A program made the translations under genes and the position numbers. Below are positions 1 to 8,746 of a DNA stretch of 64,000 bases, piece by piece. Position 1 is the first letter of the stretch; every line of letters begins with the position of its first letter. This stretch comes from JASDSY01 sp041441465. GTDB taxonomy: Bacteria; Muiribacteriota; UBA9980. The stretch spans positions 45,154-109,153 of the forward strand of contig JASDSY010000004.1 in NCBI GenBank assembly GCA_041441465.1, in the 5' to 3' direction. Under the pieces are notes generated by a model, which was given only the letters and a program-made list of their open reading frames with translations, was not told the origin of the DNA and ran no database searches.

Positions 1-90
1 AATGATGTATGATTATTAGTGAAAAAAATAACTAATTTGAAATATTTGTTTAATAATTTAATATAAAACTTATTTAGTTAAGTTTTTTTT

Positions 91-120
91 TATAGCGGAC
101 CTGTTATATGGTCCGCTATA
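91..120. repeat. Inverted repeat upstream of the hydrogenase operon
   Basis: Arms TATAGCGGACC and GGTCCGCTATA are perfectly complementary (11 bp) around an 8-nt loop. A T-run precedes the hairpin rather than following it, so it is not a standard plus-strand terminator. It lies 70 bp before the Rex-HydC gene and could be an operator, an attenuator, or the end of an upstream gene. It does not match the usual Rex operator. Confidence 0.6.
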
Positions 121-189
121 TGTATATCAGGTAAATTAGAAAAACGAAATTTTGATTTATTTTTAAAGAACAGGAATACTAAAAAATAT

Positions 190-1344
190 ATGAACAATAT
201 TGATTTTAGTTTGCGAATTATAGAGAGGCTTCCTAAATATTTGCAATTCGCCTATGATTTAAAAGAGACAGGATATAAATTCATAAGTTCCTCAACTCTT
301 TCAAATCACTTTATTATAGATCAGAATAACATAAAAAAAGATCTTTCGTGTTTAAATATTAACGGCCGCCCTAATAAAGGCTATGAGATAAATGAGTTTA
401 TAGACGCCATAAAAACCGTACTTGGCACAAGGATTACTAACAAGGCGGTCGTTATAGGTGCTGGAAATCTTGGAACCGCAGTAAGTAATTACTCGGGTTT
501 TAACGGTTACGGCCTTGAAATAGTGGCACTGTTTGATATAGATATATCAAAAATCAATAAAACCGCAGGAAATCGACGCGTGCTCCCGCTTGATTTGCTG
601 CATGAAACCATAAAAAACCATGATATTTCACTTGCGATTCTGGCCGTACCGGCAAAGGCGGCAAATGAAATAGCCATCAGATTATATGACGCAGGTATCA
701 GGTATTTTTGGAATTTTGCTCCAGTTCATGTAAAATTACCTGATGACGCGATAATTAAAAATGAAAATCTGGCGGCGGATTACATGGTTCTTTCATATTT
801 GATTAATACCAAAAAAAACAACGGAGGTAATGAGTCAATGGCTATCGATGAAATGGAAAAACGTATTGATGAGGCGTTAAATAATTTCGCCAAATCTCGT
901 GAAAACCTGATCCCTATTTTACAGGAAGTTCAAAATATCAGGGGTTATATATCAAAAGAAGATATATGCGTAATCTCTAAATATTTGAATGTGCCTGATT
1001 CAAAAGTTTTCGGAGTCGCTACTTTTTACAATCAATTCAAACTTAACAAACCCGGCGTATATCAGATTTCAGTATGCCGCGGTACTGCCTGCCATGTTAA
1101 AGGTTCGCTTAATATCTTAAATTCACTTAAAGATCATCTTAAAGTTGATATAGGCGAAACTACAAAAGATGGTATGTTTTCATTACAGCAGGTTGCCTGC
1201 CTTGGCGCATGCTCAATAGCTCCTGTTATGATGATAAATGACAAATTTTACGGTCATCTTGATGTAAGTAAAGCAATAGCTGTCATCGATAAAATTAAAA
1301 GTGAACATGTAAATGGTTCACATTCAGCGGAAGCTCACGCTTAA
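190..1344 (+). CDS. Fusion of Rex redox-sensing repressor and HydC/NuoE-type [2Fe-2S] subunit
   Basis: Residues 1-212 look like Rex: a winged-helix region with the conserved SSxxL and KKDLS pattern, then a Rossmann NAD(H) fold with GAGNLG near residue 91 and the NFAPV-type motif near 178. Residues 217-384 are a thioredoxin-like NuoE/HydC subunit with the cysteine pattern CRGTAC and CLGAC that binds a [2Fe-2S] cluster. Rex proteins repress fermentative genes until NADH/NAD+ rises; HydC carries electrons in NADH-dependent [FeFe] hydrogenases. Both halves run in one frame without a stop. A strong internal Shine-Dalgarno and ATG at 838 could also give a separate HydC. The ribosome-binding site of the first ATG is weak (AGGA, about 14 nt away). 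HydB follows after 111 bp. The tail is His/Ala-rich. Domain identity is clear; joint function is inferred. Confidence 0.85.
   Translation: MNNIDFSLRIIERLPKYLQFAYDLKETGYKFISSSTLSNHFIIDQNNIKKDLSCLNINGRPNKGYEINEFIDAIKTVLGTRITNKAVVIGAGNLGTAVSNYSGFNGYGLEIVALFDIDISKINKTAGNRRVLPLDLLHETIKNHDISLAILAVPAKAANEIAIRLYDAGIRYFWNFAPVHVKLPDDAIIKNENLAADYMVLSYLINTKKNNGGNESMAIDEMEKRIDEALNNFAKSRENLIPILQEVQNIRGYISKEDICVISKYLNVPDSKVFGVATFYNQFKLNKPGVYQISVCRGTACHVKGSLNILNSLKDHLKVDIGETTKDGMFSLQQVACLGACSIAPVMMINDKFYGHLDVSKAIAVIDKIKSEHVNGSHSAEAHA
823..840 (+). promoter_or_regulatory. Internal ribosome-binding site and ATG for a stand-alone HydC
   Basis: GGAGG at 823-827 is followed after 10 nt by an in-frame ATG at 838, exactly at the Rex/HydC junction. 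This is better than the site in front of the full-length start. It would give a 168-residue HydC, the usual size for the family. It looks like the original hydC start kept after loss of the rex stop codon. Confidence 0.6.
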
Positions 1345-1362
1345 TAAAAAGATTTTCATAAC

Positions 1363-1407
1363 GGACTGAGGCGTTTTAATAATAATTTTAGAATACGCCC
1401 CCAGTTT
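1363..1407 (+). other. Intercistronic hairpin between hydC and hydB
   Basis: ACTGAGGCGT pairs imperfectly with ACGCCCCCAGT around an AT-rich loop. No T-run follows, so it is more likely an mRNA stabilising or processing hairpin than a full terminator. Confidence 0.35.
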
Positions 1408-1455
1408 GGTTTGTCTATTTATCGCGTATTTTTTTGAAAAAAACAGGAGGATACA

Positions 1456-3273
1456 ATGAGTAACGTTAAAGTGTATATAGGCATGGGCACTTGTGGTCTC
1501 GCTCAGGGCGCTATAGAAATAAAAAAATCAATCGAAGACTACTTAAATTCAAAAAACATTAAACACGAAATAATTCCGGTCGGCTGCATAGGCTATTGCT
1601 CGCGTGAAGTCATGGTCGATCTTGAATTTGAAAATATGCCAAGGATTGCTTTTTGTGAGATAACTCCAAAAAATGTCAATGAATTCTTAAGCGAAGTAAT
1701 TGAACACAAAAATTATACCAATAAATGGCTTCTTGGCACTTACAAAAAAACTCCGAACCTGCCGTGTGTTTATGAAACCCCTTTCTTCATCAAGCAGGTC
1801 AGGGTTGCTCTTGAAAACTGCGGTATAGTTAATCCTTACTCTCTTGAAGATTATATAAAAGCAGGCGGTTATATCGCTCTTAAAAAAACTCTTGCTATGA
1901 AACCTGCCGAAGTAGTTGACCAGATTAAAAAATCAGGCCTTCGCGGCCGCGGCGGCGGCGGTTTCCCTACAGGCAAAAAATGGGAATTCGCTTTAAACCA
2001 GAAATCTCCTAAAAAATATATTGTTATGAACGCTGACGAAGGCGATCCGGGCGCGTTTATGGACAGAGCAGTTTTAGAAAGCGATCCATTCAGAGTAATC
2101 GAAGGTATGACTGCCGGAGCGTACGCAATTGGCGCGTCTTTTGGTTACATATATGCTCGCGCTGAATATCCGCTCGCCATCGAAAGACTCGAAAATGCTA
2201 TTAAAATAGCTAAAGATAAAGGCTACCTCGGTAAAAATATACTTGGTTCGGATTTTTCTTTCGACCTTAAAATAAAAAAAGGCGCCGGCGCTTTTGTGTG
2301 CGGCGAAGAAACGGCGTTAATTGCGTCAATTGAAGGAAAAAGAGGCATGCCTAATCCGCGTCCTCCATACCCTGCGGTTAAAGGCTTATTTGGCAAGCCG
2401 ACCGTCATTAATAACGTTGAGACTTTTGCTAACGTTCCGTGGATTTTACGCGAAGGCGCTGAAAAATTCTACGCTTACGGTGAAAAAGATTCAAGAGGAA
2501 CGAAAGTTTTCGCGGTTACCGGTAAAGTTAAATATGCCGGCCTTATTGAGGTTCCAATGGGTTTAACCATGCGCGAACTTATTAACGGCATAGCAGGCGG
2601 CGTTCCGGACGGCAGATCATTCAAAGCTGTTCAGATAGGCGGACCTTCAGGTGCATGTATTCCTGCTAAATTATTCGATATTCAGATTACTTATGAAAGC
2701 TTAAGGGATAACGGCGCAATGATGGGTTCTGGCGGTCTTGTTGTAATGGATGATCAGACATGTATGGTTGACGTAGCGCGTTTTTTCATGAACTTCATTC
2801 AGAGCGAATCCTGCGGTAAATGCACTCCTTGCCGTGAAGGTACGAAAAGGGTCTATGAAATATTGGACAGGATCGTATTGAAAGAAGCTAACAGAAAAAA
2901 TTCGATTGATGAACTTTTAAGGTTTAAAGGCGTATTTGAACTGGAAGAACTTTGCAATACAATTAAAAATACATCGCTCTGCGGCCTCGGCCAGACGGCG
3001 TGCAATCCTGTATTATCTTCTCTCAAACATTTCAGGGAAGAATATGAAGCGCATATTTATGATAAAAAATGTCCGACAAAAAACTGCACTGCTATGGTAA
3101 AATGCACAATTTTGCCTGACAAATGCAAAGGCTGCGGATTATGCGCTAAAAAATGCCCTGAAATGGCAATCAGCGGTGAAATCAGACATCCGTTCAAAAT
3201 CAACACTGAAAAATGCGTCGGCTGCCTGTTATGCTTAAATACATGCAAATTTGGCGCTATTGAGAAGGAGTAG
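1456..3273 (+). CDS. hydB: NADH-dependent [FeFe] hydrogenase subunit HydB (NuoF-like)
   Basis: This is the flavin- and NAD-binding subunit of a soluble trimeric hydrogenase. Order of domains: N-terminal thioredoxin-like [2Fe-2S] domain (Cys 13, 44, 48), the NuoF core with the FMN/NADH glycine loop RGRGGGGFPTGKKW (163-176) and NADEGDPGAFMDR (192-204), the [4Fe-4S] site ESCGKCTPC (451-459 plus Cys 500/509 region), and a C-terminal 2x[4Fe-4S] ferredoxin (557-597). At 605 residues it has the length of Thermotoga-type HydB. AGGAGG lies 6 nt before the ATG. It is followed directly by HydA with a one-base overlap. The family can confurcate electrons from NADH and ferredoxin to H2; whether this one does is inference. 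Confidence 0.95.
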   Translation: MSNVKVYIGMGTCGLAQGAIEIKKSIEDYLNSKNIKHEIIPVGCIGYCSREVMVDLEFENMPRIAFCEITPKNVNEFLSEVIEHKNYTNKWLLGTYKKTPNLPCVYETPFFIKQVRVALENCGIVNPYSLEDYIKAGGYIALKKTLAMKPAEVVDQIKKSGLRGRGGGGFPTGKKWEFALNQKSPKKYIVMNADEGDPGAFMDRAVLESDPFRVIEGMTAGAYAIGASFGYIYARAEYPLAIERLENAIKIAKDKGYLGKNILGSDFSFDLKIKKGAGAFVCGEETALIASIEGKRGMPNPRPPYPAVKGLFGKPTVINNVETFANVPWILREGAEKFYAYGEKDSRGTKVFAVTGKVKYAGLIEVPMGLTMRELINGIAGGVPDGRSFKAVQIGGPSGACIPAKLFDIQITYESLRDNGAMMGSGGLVVMDDQTCMVDVARFFMNFIQSESCGKCTPCREGTKRVYEILDRIVLKEANRKNSIDELLRFKGVFELEELCNTIKNTSLCGLGQTACNPVLSSLKHFREEYEAHIYDKKCPTKNCTAMVKCTILPDKCKGCGLCAKKCPEMAISGEIRHPFKINTEKCVGCLLCLNTCKFGAIEKE

Positions 3274-5009
3274 TGATTAATTTGAAGATAAAAATTAATA
3301 ATAAAGAAGTGACATTTAAAGCCGGTGAAACTTTATTTCAGGTTGCTAAAAAAGCCGGATACTTTATCCCTACGATGTGTCATATGGAAGGCTGCAAACC
3401 TACCGGCGCATGCCGTGTTTGCATAGTTGAAGATGCAAAATCACATAGGTTAATAGCTTCATGTTCATTCCCTGCTGAAGACGGCATGGAAATATTAACT
3501 GATTCGCCTGCGATACGCACGTCAAGAAAAACTATAATTGAGCTTATGCTTGCTAACCATCCGCAGGATTGCTTAACCTGCGATAAGAGCGGAAACTGCA
3601 CGCTTCAGTCGCTTGCTAAACAGTACGGCATTTCAAAAGTATCTTATAAAGGTGAGATGAAACTTGACAGAATTGATAAAGCTTCTTTTTCAGTTGAAAG
3701 GGATTTTGCTAAATGCGTTCTCTGCGGTAAATGCGTTACCGTATGCGCTGAAAAACAGGGCGTATCAGCTATTGATTTTGCTTACAGAGGTTTTAATACA
3801 CAAATCAAACCGGGTAACCGCTGTTCGCTCGCTGAAGGCAATTGCGTTGGCTGCGGCCAGTGTATTATGGTTTGCCCTGTTGGCGCGCTCAAAGAAATTT
3901 CACACAAAGAAAGAGTATGGGACGCGATAAACAATAAGAAGAAAAGAGTTGTCGTCCAGATCGCTCCTGCCTGCCAGATAACGTTTCCTGAATTTTTCAA
4001 GAAAAATATCTCGGTTGACGAGGCTACAAAGAAAGTTGTCGGCGCTTTAAAGCGTATCGGTGTGGATATAGTTATTGATACAAATACCGCCGCTGATATA
4101 ACGATTGTTGAAGAAGCCAAGGAATTTGTTGAAAGACTTACAAAGAAAAATCCTAAGCCGCTTCCGATGTTTACGTCATGCTGCCCTGGCTGGATCAATT
4201 TTATCGAAGCTTTCTACCCGAATATGACGGACCATCTTTCAAGCTGCAAGTCGCCTCACATGATGGAAGGCGCGCTTGTAAAACGCCTTAGCAAAGAAGT
4301 TTTAAATATCGAGCCTAAAGACGTTTATATGGTTTCAATTATGCCATGCACGGCGAAAAAATATGAATGCAACAGGCCTGAACTTGAAAACGACGGAATG
4401 AAAAACGTTGATTCAGTATTAACGACGAGAGAACTTTTCGTTATGCTCAATGAATTTGGAATTCAGTTTGAACAGGTTGAAGGCGTGGAATTTGACGTTC
4501 CATTCTCAAAAGCGACAGGCGCGGCAAGAATATTTGGCGCTTCAGGCGGCGTTATGGAAGCTGCCTTGAGGACTGCTTATTTTTATGTTACAGGTCAGGA
4601 ATTGCCTGACTCGGCTGTTAATTTCGAAGATGTCCGCGGCATCAGCTCAAACGTTAAACGCGCAACTGTCGATGTTGCCGGTACAAAAGTTAATGTCGGC
4701 GTCGTAAACGGTCTTGGAAACGTCGTTGAAGTAATCGAAGATATAATTAACGGCAAAAATGATCTGCATTTTATCGAAGTAATGACGTGTCAATCTGGCT
4801 GCATAGGCGGCGGCGGTCAGCCGTTTGAAACTGATATCGAATTATTGAAATCGAGAATGAAAAAGACATACAAGACCGATGAAAATTCAAAATTAAGAAA
4901 ATCACATTTAAACCCTGAAGTTAAAGCTCTTTACGATAAGTATATCAAAGAGGATATGGCGCATGAATATCTGCACACCACTTATAAAAAAGATAAGGGA
5001 GGCAAATAA
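3273..5009 (+). CDS. hydA: [FeFe] hydrogenase catalytic subunit HydA
   Basis: Domains: N-terminal [2Fe-2S] ferredoxin (Cys 36, 47, 50, 64), His-Cys3 cluster site HPQDCLTCDKSGNC (96-109), two [4Fe-4S] sites (148-158 and 191-201), and the H-cluster domain. Signature L1 is FTSCCPGW (300-307), L2 is MPCTAKKYE (357-365) and L3 is TCQSGCIGGGGQP (505-517), so the active-site cysteines are present. The stretch APACQ (231-235) replaces the common APS/AVR. At 578 residues it is CpI-sized and lacks the C-terminal cluster extension of Thermotoga HydA. The first start is GTG overlapping the hydB stop, only 2 nt after GGAG. A TTG at 3282 lies 11 nt from the same site and may be the true start. HydB upstream and the receiver protein downstream are closely packed, so one operon is likely. 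Confidence 0.95.
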   Translation: MINLKIKINNKEVTFKAGETLFQVAKKAGYFIPTMCHMEGCKPTGACRVCIVEDAKSHRLIASCSFPAEDGMEILTDSPAIRTSRKTIIELMLANHPQDCLTCDKSGNCTLQSLAKQYGISKVSYKGEMKLDRIDKASFSVERDFAKCVLCGKCVTVCAEKQGVSAIDFAYRGFNTQIKPGNRCSLAEGNCVGCGQCIMVCPVGALKEISHKERVWDAINNKKKRVVVQIAPACQITFPEFFKKNISVDEATKKVVGALKRIGVDIVIDTNTAADITIVEEAKEFVERLTKKNPKPLPMFTSCCPGWINFIEAFYPNMTDHLSSCKSPHMMEGALVKRLSKEVLNIEPKDVYMVSIMPCTAKKYECNRPELENDGMKNVDSVLTTRELFVMLNEFGIQFEQVEGVEFDVPFSKATGAARIFGASGGVMEAALRTAYFYVTGQELPDSAVNFEDVRGISSNVKRATVDVAGTKVNVGVVNGLGNVVEVIEDIINGKNDLHFIEVMTCQSGCIGGGGQPFETDIELLKSRMKKTYKTDENSKLRKSHLNPEVKALYDKYIKEDMAHEYLHTTYKKDKGGK

Positions 5010-5012
5010 TAG

Positions 5013-5423
5013 ATGAAAAAGATATTAATTGCAAGTGATGATAATATATTGCTCGGTTCGATGAAAGAAACTTTTACTAAAGCCGGCTTTACTGTTGAAA
5101 CAGCTGAAACTGGAGCTATTGCCCTTGAAAAATTTAATTCGGTAAATCCTGATCTTTTAATAACCGACCTTGTTATGGAAACTTTTGATGCGGGTTTTTT
5201 ACTTTCATACAGAATTAAAAAACTTAAAGCTGAGTTCCCTATAATAATGATTTCAGGCATTAACCAGGATTCTCACCTGAATTTTGAGCTCGAGGAAAAA
5301 AATAAAAAATGGATGAATGTTGACGCTTTTTACAATAAACCCGTCAATATGACAAACCTTATTGAAAAAGTAAAAGGTTTTTTACATATTAAAACAAGCA
5401 AAGCTCACGGTCACGCTCATTAA
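5013..5423 (+). CDS. Single-domain response regulator (CheY-like receiver)
   Basis: A receiver domain without an output domain. The acidic pair is Asp9/Asp10, the phosphorylation site is Asp52 in LLITDLVM, the switch residue is Ser81 and the conserved Lys is Lys109 in NKPVN. It starts 3 nt after the hydA stop with AAGGGAGG inside the end of hydA, so it is translated with the hydrogenase. It ends in a short His-rich tail, KAHGHAH. No histidine kinase is in the window. A link between two-component signalling and hydrogenase output is suggested by the operon only. The partner is unknown. Confidence 0.9.
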   Translation: MKKILIASDDNILLGSMKETFTKAGFTVETAETGAIALEKFNSVNPDLLITDLVMETFDAGFLLSYRIKKLKAEFPIIMISGINQDSHLNFELEEKNKKWMNVDAFYNKPVNMTNLIEKVKGFLHIKTSKAHGHAH

Positions 5424-5454
5424 TTTATAATGTAAAAAATAGGTTAAATAGCAT

Positions 5455-5491
5455 AAGAGAGGTTGGAATAAAATCCGGCCTCTCTTTTTTT
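5455..5491 (+). terminator. Rho-independent terminator of the hydrogenase operon
   Basis: AAGAGAGG pairs with CCTCTCTT, extended by GG/CC near the loop, and is followed by a run of eight T. It lies 32 bp after the receiver gene. Confidence 0.85.
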
Positions 5492-5638
5492 GTTTATTTC
5501 GTAATGCTTATAATTTTGACCGAACGCCGGCTGGATAAAATTTAAATAAAGATATATAAGTAAAATATAGAATACTATTTTATATTTTAATGTTATATTA
5601 AAATCTTGAAATATATTGATATAATGATAAATTGAATT

Positions 5639-5703
5639 ATAGATAAAAAAATATCTATTTATTGTTTGATTTTAATTGCAAAAAATAAAATTAATGGTAT
5701 AAT
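5639..5703 (+). promoter_or_regulatory. Possible hydF promoter and adjacent palindrome
   Basis: TTGCAA at 5676-5681 and TATAAT at 5698-5703 are 16 bp apart, about 125 bp before the hydF ATG. A palindrome with arms ATAGATA and TATCTAT lies at 5639-5658, just upstream, where an activator or repressor could bind. The rest of the 5424-5830 gap is plain AT-rich DNA. Confidence 0.45.
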
Positions 5704-5830
5704 ATAAAAAATGTAATTTTACAGCGGATTATTATATATTAAAAATTCATGCTTTTATTTGATTTTATTGTCGAATGTGTGCCGGCTGGCATTGAATTTT
5801 AGATATATTTATTTTTTACGGAGGTTTTAT

Positions 5831-7057
5831 ATGTCAGGATTAAATCAGACGCCGAATTCAAACAGGCTGCATATAGCTATATTCGGAAAGCGTAATGTCG
5901 GCAAATCGAGCCTGATAAACGCAATTACGAATCAGGATATTGCCATAGTATCTGAACATGCCGGAACTACGACAGATCCGGTTTATAAGGCCATGGAAAT
6001 CCTGCCTATAGGTCCTGTAGTTATAATCGATACGGCCGGAATTGACGATACCGGCGCTCTCGGTGAGCTGCGCGTCCAAAAAAGCATGGAAGTTATAAAG
6101 AAAACCGACATCGCTCTTGTAGTTGTAACTGCGGCCGGATTGAGCGAATATGACAATGAAATTATTAAAACTCTTACTGAAAATAAAATTGAGCATATAA
6201 TAGTTATAAATAAAATCGATGAAAATAAACCGGATGATGAGTTTTTAAAAAAATTAAAAGACGCCGGCAATAAAGTTATCATGGTGAGCGCACTTCAAAA
6301 AGAAGGAATAACAGAACTTAAGCAGGCCGTAATTAAATATAGCCCTAAAAGCTTCGAACAGCCTTCCATTCTTGGCGACCTGATCAAACCGGGCGATACC
6401 GTAGTTCTTGTCATACCCATAGATACCGGAATGCCGAAAGGGCGTCTGATACTGCCGCAGGTACAGACCATACGCGATATTCTCGACAGCGACGCACTTA
6501 CTTACATTACCAAGGAGCGCGAATTACGCTGGGCAATTTCAAATCTCAAACAGCCGCCGAAGCTCGTGGTCACTGATTCCCAGGCTTTTTTGAAAGTATC
6601 GGCGGATACGCCGCAGGATATAATGCTGACATCTTTTTCAATACTGTTCGCGCGTTATAAAGGTGATCTTATGTCGCTTGTAAAAGGCGCGAAAGCCCTT
6701 AAAAATTTAAAACCCGGCGACCGGGTGCTTATCGCCGAGTCATGCACACATCACCAGCAGCCTGACGATATAGGCCGCGTGAAACTGCCGCGCTGGATAA
6801 GGCAGCATATCGAGGAAAAAGTCGAATTTGATTTTTATTCGGGCTGTAATTATCCTAAAAATCTCAGGGATTATAAAGTCGTAATTCATTGCGCTGGCTG
6901 CATGTTAAATCGCAAGGAGATGCTTTCAAGGATTGAAGCCTCGCTTGAACAGGAAGTGCCGATAGTGAATTACGGCGTCGCAATTGCCTGCATTCACGGT
7001 ATTTTAGAACGGGCTCTCAAGCCTTTTCCTGAAGTTTATGCTGAGTGGATCGATTGA
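5831..7057 (+). CDS. hydF: [FeFe] hydrogenase maturation GTPase HydF
   Basis: HydF is the scaffold that receives the diiron precursor made by HydE and HydG and delivers it to HydA. The GTPase domain has the P-loop GKRNVGKSS (19-27), DTAGI, and NKID. The C-terminal domain has the cluster ligands SCTHH and, about 50 residues later, HCAGC. The length of 408 residues fits the family. The start is placed at ATG 5831 because GGAGG (5820-5824) lies 6 nt before it; an upstream in-frame start at 5759 adds a non-conserved hydrophobic stretch and has no such site. HydE and HydG are not in the window, so they must be encoded elsewhere. Confidence 0.95.
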   Translation: MSGLNQTPNSNRLHIAIFGKRNVGKSSLINAITNQDIAIVSEHAGTTTDPVYKAMEILPIGPVVIIDTAGIDDTGALGELRVQKSMEVIKKTDIALVVVTAAGLSEYDNEIIKTLTENKIEHIIVINKIDENKPDDEFLKKLKDAGNKVIMVSALQKEGITELKQAVIKYSPKSFEQPSILGDLIKPGDTVVLVIPIDTGMPKGRLILPQVQTIRDILDSDALTYITKERELRWAISNLKQPPKLVVTDSQAFLKVSADTPQDIMLTSFSILFARYKGDLMSLVKGAKALKNLKPGDRVLIAESCTHHQQPDDIGRVKLPRWIRQHIEEKVEFDFYSGCNYPKNLRDYKVVIHCAGCMLNRKEMLSRIEASLEQEVPIVNYGVAIACIHGILERALKPFPEVYAEWID

Positions 7058-7130
7058 TAAAAAAAAATATATTCAGTTTAAAGTATTTTATGGCTGGAAT
7101 AAAATAATTCTTTAAATGATATTGAAAAAT

Positions 7131-7160
7131 ACTATAAAATACTATAAAATACTATAAAAT
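7131..7160. repeat. Three tandem 10-bp repeats
   Basis: ACTATAAAAT occurs three times in a row, 50 bp before the ugd start. Each unit contains a -10-like TATAAA, so the copy number could affect promoter strength. No matching -35 element is clear. Confidence 0.7.
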
Positions 7161-7209
7161 GATTTAAAATCAATTTAAATCATTTTAATTTTTAAAAGAG
7201 GTTAATAAT

Positions 7210-8532
7210 ATGAAAATTTCCGTAATCGGAACTGGATATGTAGGTCTTGTCACGGGAACATGTTTCGCTGATATGGGAAATGACGTTATATGCGTCGATA
7301 TCGACGAGAAAAAAATTGAAAACTTAAAAAACGGAATTATTCCGATATATGAACCAGGGCTTGAGGAGATGGTGAAAAGAAATCACAAAGAAGAAAGACT
7401 TAATTTTACTACCGATTTGAAAGATGCGGTTGAAAAATCGCTGTTTTGCTTTATCGCGGTCGGCACGCCTCCTGGTGAAGACGGCAGCGCTGACTTAAAA
7501 CATGTTTTGAGCGTGGCATCGGGAATCGGAAAATATATGAACGGCTATAAAATCATAGTCGATAAATCCACTGTTCCTGTCGGGACGGCCGAGAAGGTAA
7601 AGGAAGCGGTAAAAAGGGAGCTTAATTCGCGCGGCGTAAATCTTGAATTCGATATAGTGTCGAACCCGGAGTTTTTGAAAGAAGGCGCGGCTATCGAGGA
7701 TTTCATGAAGCCGGACCGCGTCGTCGTCGGCACCGATAATGTGCGCACTGCCGAATTAATGAAGGAACTTTACGCGCCGTTTATGCGCAATAACTTCAGG
7801 GTCATTACAATGGATATAAAAAGCGCTGAAATTACTAAATATGCGGCAAACTGCATGCTTGCTACAAGAATATCTTTTATGAATGAAATAGCCAATATTT
7901 GCGATATTTGCGGTGCTGATGTCGATATGGTCCGCCAGGGAATAGGTTCCGATACAAGAATCGGACATAAATTCCTTTTTCCGGGTGTTGGCTACGGCGG
8001 CAGCTGCTTTCCGAAAGATATAAAAGCTTTGATAAAAACATCTGAGGAGCTGAAATATGATTCGAAAGTGCTTAAGGCCGTTGAAGACGTCAATGAAGCG
8101 CAGAAAAAAATAATGGCGAATAAGATATTAAAGCATTTTAATGGTGATGTTAAAGGTAAAACATTTGCTGTATGGGGCCTTTCATTTAAGCCTAAAACCG
8201 ACGATATGCGCGAGGCGCCGTCGCTTGTAATAATTGATAACCTTATTAAAAATGGCGCAAAAATCCAGGCATTCGATCCCGAGGCAATGAAAGAGGCAAA
8301 AAAAATACTTCCGGAAAGCGAAACCGTTAAATATTTCGATAATTCATATAAAGCTTTAAGCGGCGCTGATGCCGTAGTTCTTGTCACCGAATGGGGCGCA
8401 TTTCGCGAGCCTGATTTCGATAAAATGAAGGGCCTTATGAAAGGGAATGTGATATTTGACGGCAGGAACCAGTATAATCCTAAAATTGTCCGCGAAAAAG
8501 GTTTTATTTATTATTCAATAGGAAGACCGTAA
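7210..8532 (+). CDS. ugd: UDP-glucose 6-dehydrogenase
   Basis: Oxidises UDP-glucose to UDP-glucuronate with two NAD+, feeding surface polysaccharide synthesis. N-terminal Rossmann motif GTGYVG (7-12), the VGTPP loop near 84, the conserved Lys210 in ITKYAAN, and the catalytic Cys266 in GYGGSCFPKD are all present. At 440 residues it has the normal length. The start has AAAGAGG upstream. It stands between two terminators and so looks monocistronic. UDP-mannose or UDP-N-acetyl-hexosamine dehydrogenases are related, but the motif set fits UDP-glucose best. Confidence 0.93.
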   Translation: MKISVIGTGYVGLVTGTCFADMGNDVICVDIDEKKIENLKNGIIPIYEPGLEEMVKRNHKEERLNFTTDLKDAVEKSLFCFIAVGTPPGEDGSADLKHVLSVASGIGKYMNGYKIIVDKSTVPVGTAEKVKEAVKRELNSRGVNLEFDIVSNPEFLKEGAAIEDFMKPDRVVVGTDNVRTAELMKELYAPFMRNNFRVITMDIKSAEITKYAANCMLATRISFMNEIANICDICGADVDMVRQGIGSDTRIGHKFLFPGVGYGGSCFPKDIKALIKTSEELKYDSKVLKAVEDVNEAQKKIMANKILKHFNGDVKGKTFAVWGLSFKPKTDDMREAPSLVIIDNLIKNGAKIQAFDPEAMKEAKKILPESETVKYFDNSYKALSGADAVVLVTEWGAFREPDFDKMKGLMKGNVIFDGRNQYNPKIVREKGFIYYSIGRP

Positions 8533-8561
8533 ATAAGATAAAAATAATCAAAGCGTATGAT

Positions 8562-8610
8562 AAAAAAGAGACTGTCTAGAAAGGTGACTTTCAAAACGGT
8601 CTCTTTTTTT
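8562..8610. terminator. Bidirectional terminator after ugd
   Basis: AAAAAAGAGAC pairs with GTCTCTTTTTTT, with a second small hairpin GAAAG/CTTTC inside. The A-run and T-run on either side would let it work on both strands, for ugd and for the convergent MBL-fold gene. Confidence 0.8.
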
Positions 8611-8746
8611 ATGCTATTTAAATTTTAACTGAAGGGCTATGTATATTTTTTTGCACCTATATATGCTGTTTCAAATTTTATCATTTATCTCCGACGGATG
8701 ATATCATACGTAAAGGTCCATTGCGATATTTGCAAAAGCCCGGTTT

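Noticed and set aside
40..70. Rex operator upstream of the hydrogenase operon
   Set aside because: TTGTTTAATAATTTAATA has a partial left half-site but no proper right half; chance match in AT-rich DNA is likely.
3782..4198. Minus-strand 138-codon frame over hydA
   Set aside because: Shadow of the conserved hydrogenase coding frame.
5759..5830. Upstream start for HydF
   Set aside because: The extra 24 residues are unlike HydF and lack a ribosome-binding site; ATG 5831 has GGAGG.
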